In this document: one piece after another, positions 55,011 to 64,000 of the stretch
Numbering within the stretch: position 1 is the stretch's first letter
How the letters are laid out: every line of letters begins with the position of its first letter
Source of the DNA: Lingula anatina
Taxonomy: Eukaryota; Brachiopoda; Lingulata; Lingulida; Lingulidae
Assembly: GCF_001039355.2 (NCBI RefSeq)
Contig: NW_019774391.1
Location: 108,971 to 172,970 of the forward strand
Direction of reading: 5' to 3'
DNA length: 64,000 nucleotides
The notes under the pieces: model-generated
The model's input: only the letters and a program-made list of their open reading frames with translations
The model's database searches: none
Told to the model about the DNA's origin: nothing
Position numbers and translations under genes: made by a program

Positions 55011-57640
55011 CTTGTTACGTCATGTCCCATTGTACGCTATAATTTTTCTTTGTCCTGTTACGTCATTAAAACAAAGGGTTTTACGTCATTTAACGTCATT
55101 TTCTTTGTTACGCCAAAGTAGCCTCCTACTACTGGTATAAAACATGTATATTTTCACCACTATTTTGTATTTTTTTAACCATTAATCATGTTAGACACGG
55201 TATCCGTGATAAAAAGCACTATTTCTAACATTTCACAGCTGTGAGGTGATTATTTGTAAATAAAAGTACATGGAAATGGGGGTGGGACAACCGTTTTGAC
55301 CAATGCTGTATATCAGGATTATGAATCTATGTTTTCGACAAGTGCGGTAACATTTTTAGCAATAGTATACTTAACTTTGCTTAATTTGCCATTATTTTTG
55401 TACATTTTGTTATCAATATTTCATAAACTGTTATATCATTTCCAATATTTGAGTTATATTTTGTTATTGCCTGATATTTTTCACTGTGTGTTTTATTTCA
55501 ACAGATTGTATATCTTTATCTTAATGACCTGACTTCGCTTTTCTTCCATTACTATTGATGTTTTATATTTTCTCATAATTTTTCTGTCTCATTATTTCAA
55601 GTTTTTTCTTTTTTCTTTTAATAAGTAATCATTCAATTTATAAGCAATTTAACCTCATTATTAACTTTTTTGTGTTTGCAATGGAATTCTTTATCTTCTG
55701 GACAATTTAAATTTTCTAATGCTACATTTTGTAATAATCAATGGTATTTGATAATTATATTTATTTAAGACTCAAATCCATTTTTCTCTTTCTCGAAAAA
55801 TAATAATGTGAACAATGCAAACACATTGTTAATAGGTGTACAATAAACAGATAAATTAATATAAGTTTAAAGTTCAGTAAGTTCTGCTTTCAATCCTATT
55901 TAATAAAAGTTTTAAGAGAGAAAGCAAAATCTAACAGTCCTTAAACGATCTAAAATAGTACTAACAAAAACTAAAATACACCACGAAAAAGTGTTTTCAC
56001 TAAATTCAAATTGATTTCGAAACAGCAGAGGAGCACAGTATTGAAGTTTCGTCATGAAAAACTCATAAGGAAATAATTTAAATTTTGACAAAGCTATTTT
56101 CCTACTAAAATATATTTCATTTTCCTTTCCAGACCTTCCATCACCATGTTTTGCTTGTGTCAAGATGGTCCAAATATCAGAGGCGACCGTCACAGGGACA
56201 CATCTGTTTCTTTATCAAATGTTTAAGTTTCAACATCCAAGCAAAATATATACTCGTGATCACAAATATAATAGGGCACAGGTCTATCCGTGATACTATG
56301 ATATTTATTCTATTGACATCTTGCTATATGAATTGACCATATATGGATTAAAGGTGCATATTTATCGAGTAGATGACAGTTTTGGCTTAACCCGAACAAA
56401 CACCACCTGCACCATACGTGTATATTTCAAATTGTATACTTAAAGAAATGCCACATGGTGACATTTTTATTAATTATTGCCTTTCATTTAGTATTCCATT
56501 GAATTACATGTAGCATTTCAGGTGTTTAACCAGAAATATGAAAAAAAACCTATTCGATTCCAATTATACTGTATAAGAAAATCATTGCAGGTATTTGTAT
56601 GAGTAATGACAGCTATACTTTATCTTTTATGTGCATTTAATGCAAACCAGCTCCTGTTTCACAAAGAAAAAAAATAACTGCTACAATCGGATAGCCGTTT
56701 TGATCATGTTTTTGATTCTGTATAAAGTTAATTTTTGGAATGTTTTAACATTAAACTGAAAGGTGATAATATGAATTTTCAAGGCAATATTTCAGCTTTA
56801 GAAGTACAGACATAATTTGAAAGATGATTATAGTCCTATACTGAAAATCAAACTCTAATTGACATTAAAGTATTACTTTAAATACAGTCGTTTTATTCAT
56901 CATGGCCATTTTATTTTTCAGTGTTAATATTATCTCAATATCTTTATAGTGAGACTGCAATTGTGGACAGCCTCATGCTTTAAGTTTCGTTACCCCACAA
57001 GGCAGTAACATTAGCCTCGTACAATTGACGAATACCCACACACGACATCTTTTCAAAGAAGCAATGCAATGATTATCCGCATAGTAAAGAAAAAACGCTG
57101 ACCTCGAAATTTTACTTGGCCAAATTAATGTGCACAAATACCTGTGAATAATGGTATAATCCCTGTTTACTGGTCCTAATTTATTTGTTTGCAGACATGA
57201 ACTATACATTTTAATAGGCTAATAATGTACTAGATTAAATAAGATTCATTGTTAAAATACATCTTGTTAAAATTGAAAGAGTAAAGAGTAAACTACTTTA
57301 GTGGAAGAGAGAAATCAAAAACTTCATATCACATGTAAAATTCACAATTTTTCTCAAGTCCTTTGTATTCCTGCACCATAACTTTAATTCATTGTCCGAC
57401 ATAGATATCTCATGATGTAACATGTTGTGGTCCAATAGTTCTTAAGTAATGTGGCGGCCTCTTTGTATAACGCCGAGGTAAATAAATTAATAATATAATT
57501 ATAGCTAGTTAAAGTTTCCAAAACAGCATGAATATGAGAAAAATAATCCACATCATGATTTGTTTTCAACTCCCATAAGACAACAAAGCACCAATTTATC
57601 TGAAAGATAAGCATATATATGCGGTTCTGGATCTTCAGGG
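55011..57640. other. No gene recognised
   Basis: Continues with TACGTCA-type half-sites to about 55100 and then AT-rich DNA. Short open frames are unsupported. Confidence 0.5.
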
Positions 57641-57983
57641 TACTGTAAGTGAAAATTAGAAATAATTAGCACACTTACGTTTTCTAGCGCTTGGTTGTCA
57701 GTTCAGTGGTCTTCGGTTTTTTTAATTCCTTTTACACGTCAACATCTAATTCTATCGCCGCGTGAGGTGACTTTGCTGTCTTATCAAGCAAACAAACATT
57801 AGTGCTCTGATCTTAGATAAACCAAGTAATTGAGTAAACTAAGGTTCCATTCAGAACAGTGGACTAACTAGTCTGAGGGTCAAATATGGCCAATCCACTT
57901 GAATGATCCCCAACGGGGAATCTATTCAGTGTCTTTTAGCGGAAAAGACGACAAGCTTTTTAGTCGGTCCACTGTTCTAAACG
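57641..57983. other. Diverged repeat copy related to 60930-61240
   Basis: Words such as ATTAGC, TTACGT, CGCTGCGTGAGGTGA/CGCCGCGTGAGGTGA and the CTTATCAA-AACAAAC order recur near 61080-61210. No gene. Confidence 0.4.
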
Positions 57984-58270
57984 CGGCCATTCAGAATATA
58001 TCATCCGAGTATTAACTGATCTGCCTAATAAATATGGCTGACCCCTCTTCAATGCGATGCCCCTAAATCCATGATGGTCTTCCCGCCTCCACGCTCGCCG
58101 TAGCTGCAGGAGTCTAGCGATTAAACCTCGGGGATGATATTTAATTCGTTTAATCCGTTTAATGGAGGCGAGAGGACCATTGAGAATTAGTGGCATCGCT
58201 TTTGAAGAGTGGTCGGCCATGTTTAGTCTGCGGATCAGTTAATACTCGGACCATCAATTCTGAATGCTCC
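57984..58270. mobile_element. Fold-back element, arms of about 90 bp
   Basis: Left arm around ATTCAGAATATATCATCCG, AGTATTAACTGAT and CTTCAATGCGATGCC; right arm gives the same on the other strand (ATTCAGAATTGATGGTCCG...). The central region is not repeated. A MITE-like fold-back without coding capacity. Confidence 0.78.
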
Positions 58271-58679
58271 CTTATCAGTGATTGGACATAAAATAAAGTT
58301 ATTTTGACGTTTATACATAAAACGCATCATGAAGGCGTGTTTATTTTCTAAACCCCAATTGATTTCATAAAGAAAATCAACAATAATATACGCTCGCTAC
58401 ACATGAACCCTTACCCCCCACCCCCCGCCGTCCTTCTACCATCACGCAAATACTCAGTGAACTCATCAACGCAAAAGGCATACATAAAAGACGATATTTT
58501 GTTATCAAGTGACAAGGTTCATCACAATGTTTGGCATTCGAAGAAGAGCAAATAAGATGTATACTCGTGATCAGAAATAAGAACATACCCGTGATATCAT
58601 CCCTTGTTTATTTAAGATACGGGACCTGTTTTAGAATACACTGAAATAAGTAAGGGGGATATATTTCCAAAACACTTAG

Positions 58680-59143
58680 AGACCATTCCCACAGATATTT
58701 AGATCGATCTATCCCCCTGGGGTTTCTCACTAGATTGCTGTCAGCTTAACCGGCTTAAATGTCTGTCCCTCCTACTACAAGCTGAAAGGGGGTAATTAAG
58801 TTTTGTGCACGCTCAGCAAAGCAATAGAGACACGTAAAAAATTCCTATATACAACTAATATATCTAAACCTGAATGCTTGTTCCATCTGGAGTTAGTATG
58901 GTTTTCTTAGACTGGATCCCCATACCTAGATCGATCTAAGAGGATCGATCTATCTCCAAGGGGTTTCTCGCTAAATTAGAATCAGCTTAAGCGGTCTAGA
59001 TATCTGCCACGAATACTGAAGCTGCTTAACGGTAATTAATTTCCCCTTGCAGCTTCAATAGGCGCTAAAGCTAAAAGCGAGAATCCTCTTGGAGATAGAT
59101 CGAGCCACAGTTAGAACGATAAAGCCTGGGAATGGCCCCTTAA
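58680..59143. mobile_element. Inverted-repeat element with GATCGATCTATC motif
   Basis: Left end CCATTCCCACAGATATT...GATCGATCTATCCCC; right end on the other strand CCATTCCCAGGCTTTA...CTCGATCTATCTCC. A third, internal copy of GATCGATCTATCTCCAAGGGG lies at about 58942. GGTTTCTC(A/G)CTA follows each. Together they form a nested fold-back. Confidence 0.6.
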
Positions 59144-62050
59144 GCCTCGGTCACAACCGGACGCACGAATTTTAGGATCGTGCGTCCCCTACGAATTTTG
59201 GGTGCAGCGGAGGCCGTGGAGTTCGTAGAGGTAGAGAAAAGTCTGCTTTGCGAGTTGCAAGGGCCACATAAGTTGTCCTTTTAAGCAGTGACGCTGATTG
59301 CAAAAGTAGTGCCCTTTTGCGTCAGTTTTGCTTCCTGTTCTCCCCTTCTTTCTTCTTCCTCTTCCCTTTTTTCTGATATCTAAGCTTCTTTCTCTTGCCT
59401 TTTACAAGCATATTAGAAAATAAATTAAGCAAAAATTTGAAAAATTTGAAAATTTTTGTACAAGCTACACAGTCGACGTTCATTGTTGGGGGGCGTGGGG
59501 TTGACGCACGTGCGACGCATCGCCGGTGTGCTCTCGACTCTGTTCGTTAGTTGTGAGGGCGTGCGCCTTACTAAACGCGCAAACAGCACTTGCTTCTTCA
59601 TTGTTTGCGACGTGCGTTTTGTTTGTTTGTTTTTGTTTTGTTTGTTTTGTTTTTTTTTTTTTACTTTCCGACATGTTTTGACGGCCATTTTGATTATTTG
59701 CTTTAAGTTACACGCTAAAGTGCATTCACCAGTCCTGCTGTGCTCTTCTGATAGGATGTTAAAAGAAGCTCCAAATAACGTATTTTAGCGACTTCTGGTC
59801 GTTTTTAACTCGTAAATTGACTGCCATATTGAAAAAATGCTCAATGTCCCGTAAGTAGCAACCAATCTAATTTTGCTTCTCGACATGATGAATATGTTTC
59901 AGCAAGAAAAGTTAACAGGAAAGAACATTGCAGGTCTCGACTATTGGGCCTATTGGAGTGGCGACTAGACTATACTAGCTGAACGCGTATTTCATTGTCG
60001 GAGGGGCCATATCTTCACATTAAATCAAAATGCATATTACCCCAAATAATTGGGTATGTCTTAATTCTATTCTGGCCAACCCGTTCCACGTTACGTTTTT
60101 GCCGTCATTTTCGTATTTTCTTCTATACACAGATCCAGGGTGTCAGAACAAGAACATTTGTCTCTCTCATGCACGTCAAACAACAAGGTGAATTAATTGG
60201 TGTGGTTATAAATTGCAAAATTTACACCTTCGTGTAAGTGATACGCAGAAATGTTGTGGCATATTTCGGTAACTTGGAAATTGAGCACGAAGACTGGTCT
60301 TTTTTCCTACTTTGAATCCCCATTGATAACTGAGGTACCTGTCGAGGAACGGGTTTATCTGAGACAACAAGCTTCAGAAACTGGTATAAAGTCAGTACCT
60401 GGATGAAAAAATGACGTCATGCGGATTTGTGGCAACTGCCCGAGAAAATGACTCTGATAATTAATTCTATGGTGCAGTATTGTCATTGCTTTTCTGACTC
60501 TGCTTTTCTCCCTTGATCCCTGCTTTCTTGAACATAACACTTGATTTTCTCTATAGATTAGACAATTCAACACATTTATAGTTGACGAATAAATATCCAC
60601 AACCAGACCAATAAATATCCCCAAATATAATATAACTTGAATGGAATACTAAATGCTAATGAAATAAATACTAATGACCTGTAAGTAACATTTAGTTTGA
60701 ATTTACTGAAATCGTAGATGCAATTCTCTTTTGAAAAAAACATTCATTTTAGCAATTTTAGTGTATTGGAATCAAAATATCAGAAAGTTTACCCCATGAC
60801 TAAGTTATCAGTATTGACAATGATCATTGAAGTTAATACCGTAAAAACAGGCGTCCGTAAGTTTATTACCGGACCATAAATATCGAGAATATTGCTGTCT
60901 CCTTGCAAGCACACATATCGCTCATGCATCCAGGTAATAATTAGCAAACCTTACGTTTGAATTCAAACATCAACAGTTGTGACTTCAAACAATAATATGC
61001 AAACTATGTATGTATCTTTATTGCGTTCATAATCAACATAATATTACCTAAAGTAATCAACAACGTTGACCTTTGGTAACTAAAACAATTCAATTTTTTC
61101 AGTTTTAATCTGTGACCAGTTGATTTCTTCTTAATCGCTGCGTGAGGTGATTTGAGTGTTTCACCCGACAATCACATCTTAGTTTTCTTATCAAAAACAA
61201 ACCAACTACTGACGTAAACAATTAGTGATAAGGCAAACTGCAGCATGCCTCACAAAGATAGATTTACTATTAAAAATAATATCATATTGATATAAAATTA
61301 TGTCATGTTACTGCATTTCAGTTTATCGTTTAATCAGTTTTTATATGTCTGGGAACAAAGGTAAAATACCGCTTACAGACAAGATTTCTGTATATTCAAG
61401 TTTAAAAAAATATGATGATTAATAACAAGCAAAAACCATTGTAACCTGTTTAGAAATATAAACATGCTACATGTAGTTGCAAATAGACCCTCAACCCTTA
61501 CCCCCGCCTCAGCACTCAAGAAAGAAACAAACAAAGGTTTTAATGTTAGATGCGACGTTCAAAGAGAGACATATTTTATCATTTATAATCATTTGATTTG
61601 AACTGCAGAGGAAAGCAAGGAAGATATTTAAACGTGACTAAATAAAAGGGGGATATACCTGTAATATCATCATGTGCTCACTCAGGACATGGACTTATTT
61701 ATAGAAATATTAATGGCGAACAATATCACCTGTAATACTAATACAGTGTAGCAAGTTTGTTTTAACTTCAGTTATGTAATTGCTATATGAAGTGCAGGTA
61801 ATAATTAGCAAACCTTACGTAAGTATCGCTTATGATATAGGTTTCAGGTATCACTGCAATATTTATGCCTAAATAATAGACTAATACTCCTTTCTGCAAG
61901 GTACACCCTAACAAAATGAATTTAGTTAGGACCATGAGGAACGGTTTGTAGGCCTATCTAAAAAATAAGTTTGTTTGTATACTACATAGAATACCAATAT
62001 ATAAATAAATAATATAAAATACAACCAAAACTGGTTTATTCCAAAGTATA
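59144..62050. other. No gene recognised
   Basis: AT-rich DNA with repeated AGGTAATAATTAGCAAACCTTACGT words (near 60935 and 61795). No coding support. Confidence 0.5.
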
Positions 62051-62056
62051 TGTTAC

Positions 62057-62143
62057 ACACTAAAGACTATAATTGAGTTCTGCCCGTTGCTCCCCAGGGT
62101 GATATCATCATGCGTGTGGTACTGTGTAGTTGCCAGTACAGTC

Positions 62144-62211
<68 letters not shown>

Positions 62212-62305
62212 AGCACTAAAGACTATAACTGAGTTCTGCCCGTTGTGTTCCCCAGGGTGCAGTCATGCTACTCGTGATACTCTGCAGTTGTCAGTACAGT
62301 CCACT
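62057..62305. repeat. Tandem duplication around a (TA)n microsatellite
   Basis: CACTAAAGACTATAA...GAGTTCTGCCCGTTG...CCCCAGGGTG...CAGTACAGTCCACT occurs at 62057-62145 and again at 62214-62305, separated by a TA run at 62147-62208. The right copy overlaps the last exon of the adjacent minus-strand gene. Confidence 0.85.
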
Positions 62306-63668
62306 TCCTCCTGGGTGAGGGAGGGAGCTCGGTCTGGGATATACCTGCGGCCTTTTGATAGAATACTGGAAAACAAACAAACGTAGAATATTACTAGCAT
62401 GGTGTATAAATTTGTATGAAAACTGTTTACATATGTTTGTAAAAATACAACATCGGCAAAATGGAGCTGCTCTTTGCTAGGCCAACTTTTATAAAAACGC
62501 AGTAGCTGCTGCACGACAGGTTTCATATTATCTTCCCTGGCATCAACTGAATAATGTAGCGGTTCCAGACAAAAATGAGTTATAAAGTATGAAAAAAAGT
62601 TTGGCTCTCCCGGGGCTGAGTGCCTTACTTTAAGTACCTTGCGTGTTCGATATCATTATTTTTTATATCAGCAATAAAGACACATTCTTTTGGAAATTTG
62701 TGATCGTAGAGATCAATATATTTCAAGGTCACCCCCATCCCCTTAATTAGATGTTCACCTCCCTTCTACACTCATCATTAGGGCCAGTTACAAGGTACAA
62801 TATTAGAGTGTCACCGATAACCTGCCAAGGAGAAGAGATAGATGAACGTCTTATCAGCTCATTCAAATTGGCACACAGCAATGCGCTACACTCCATTTAC
62901 AGTGACGACTGTACGTAGAATTACAGACTAATCTCAACAAACACAATGCTACTTATTTACAGTAAAATACTTCAACAAATACTAACGTCAGCCTTCGGGT
63001 CGACGTGATCAAGATTGACTTGGAAACCCATGCTGTACCCAGGACCATATAGGCTACCGTCTCCGCCTTGTTGATACACCTGGCAGAAACACAAGTGAAC
63101 CCATACTAAATAATATATACCACAAAAGGGTATTTCGTATATGCATATATTTTTGTGCTTTCTGGGCCTTTTGTTCAAAGTTCATCACAGCAAAGCACTA
63201 TTAATCTCCTAAAGGAAGATTTAACAAGATTTTGCAATCGATAACATACAAGTTCAACTTTTATTTCAATCGGCAACGTACTGGATTGTTTATCTTATGG
63301 AATGCCCACGCATGCGATGGCTGTGTTGTTCTAAACAACGTAATTGAAAAATAGTCACATTGAAAATATAATATGTGTCAAGTTCAAATTTACTCTTTTA
63401 TTATTAACAGGACTAATGAAAATCCAACTGAAAAAAGGCAGATAGTTGATTAAGCTGTAAAGAAAAGCACAAAAGCATGCATGGATAAATTAACTCGTGA
63501 AACTAATATTCTTCATCGCCACAATAACAGAAGATAAATATGACAACACTATGGTGATAATGAAAATATTACATATACCTCATTATCATACACATATTGT
63601 TCCTTTTTTAACATCTGGCTCCTAGTTTCGGACGAAGTGTCCGAGGCAGTATCGTCGTTTGAATTCAT
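62291..63668 (-). CDS. Small four-exon gene of unknown function
   Basis: Minus-strand exon model, all AG/GT and phase-compatible: exon 1 63668-63579 (ATG, 30 codons, Asp/Ser-rich start), exon 2 63079-62983, exon 3 62546-62431, exon 4 62365-62291 with TGA. It totals 125 residues, with no signal peptide or membrane segment. Motifs include SLYGPGYSMGFQVNLDHVD, MKPVVQQLLRFYKSWPSKEQ and a Pro-rich C-terminus. Exon 2 donor choice (GTATTT) is set by phase. I do not recognise the family. The continuous frame over four exons argues for a real intracellular protein. Confidence 0.5.
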
Positions 63669-64000
63669 TTTATCAGAATGGAGACCGTGATACCTGAAAT
63701 ATAGGAGAAGTTCAGAGAAGGATTTCACCGGCTGTGTTATGTTAAAAAATTAATTGATTTTTGAGGCTATCCAGGTGAAAACCCTCTATTCACAAAAGAT
63801 AAGCTTGCATGTATAGAAAAGCAGGTATAGGTCAGGGAGGGTGACACCATCATCCTCCTTTCCTGATGAAGATGTTCCGTTAGATATCGAGATATTGGAG
63901 GTAAATATTTCAATATTAAGCCTTTGATTGAAGAAAAAAATACTTTACTTTTACAAGAAATGTCATCTATTTCTGATTTAAGCTTTAGGTCATGATTTGG
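63669..64000. other. Upstream region of the minus-strand gene
   Basis: Probably 5' UTR, intron or promoter of the gene at 62291-63668. No additional coding exon was identified. Confidence 0.4.

Noticed and set aside
1-64000. CRISPR arrays, tRNA or rRNA genes
   Set aside because: I looked for direct repeats with uniform spacers and for tRNA-like hairpins but saw no convincing examples; repeats found are tandem, inverted or transposon-derived.

Overview
The window looks like nuclear DNA of a marine invertebrate, possibly a lophotrochozoan, although nothing in it fixes the phylum. It is AT-rich and gene-poor, with spliced genes (phase-1 EGF exons, an LRAT-type acyltransferase-like gene), microsatellites and very many transposable elements. 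The elements include several non-LTR retrotransposons, Gypsy-type LTR elements, a DIRS-like tyrosine-recombinase retroelement, Tc1, PIF/Harbinger, TTAA-type and hAT-like MITEs, fold-back elements and a Polinton/Maverick-like block. Four single-N positions (8079, 18505, 46452, 54802) each coincide with a broken or collapsed structure.

Layout. 1-12 kb: mostly non-coding DNA with MITEs, a decayed Tc1 transposase, two non-LTR reverse transcriptase fragments and two inverted copies of a TTAA-flanked MITE. 12-17.5 kb (+): a secreted EGF-repeat gene with a signal-peptide exon, one damaged EGF exon and three tandem 135-nt EGF cassettes. 19-31.8 kb: a nested transposon stack. A minus-strand LINE is split by a Gypsy element, which is itself split by a Harbinger element and by a second LINE, and that LINE is split by a third MITE copy. 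31.8-44.4 kb: two direct copies of an LRAT-family locus flank a decayed DIRS-like element. The right-hand copy keeps three exons, but its catalytic Cys position reads Gly.

44.8-55 kb: a spliced membrane-protein gene, an unidentified ORF split by a collapsed LTR element, then a compact virus-like block. The plus strand carries a packaging ATPase and two overlapping ORFs. The minus strand carries a zinc-finger-like protein, a BIR-domain protein, a retroviral-type integrase with chromodomain, a penton-like minor capsid protein, a small basic protein, a double-jelly-roll-type major capsid protein and an adenain-like protease. This is the morphogenetic and integration set of a Polinton. No protein-primed DNA polymerase B is visible. 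The block carries an added anti-apoptosis-type domain, and three successive gene junctions have exactly stop-2 nt-ATG spacing. A tandem array of perfect cAMP-response elements plus a TATA box lies upstream of its rightmost gene. I think this block is the most interesting part of the window.

55-64 kb: non-coding DNA with long fold-back elements and diverged tandem duplications, ending in a small four-exon minus-strand gene of unknown function.
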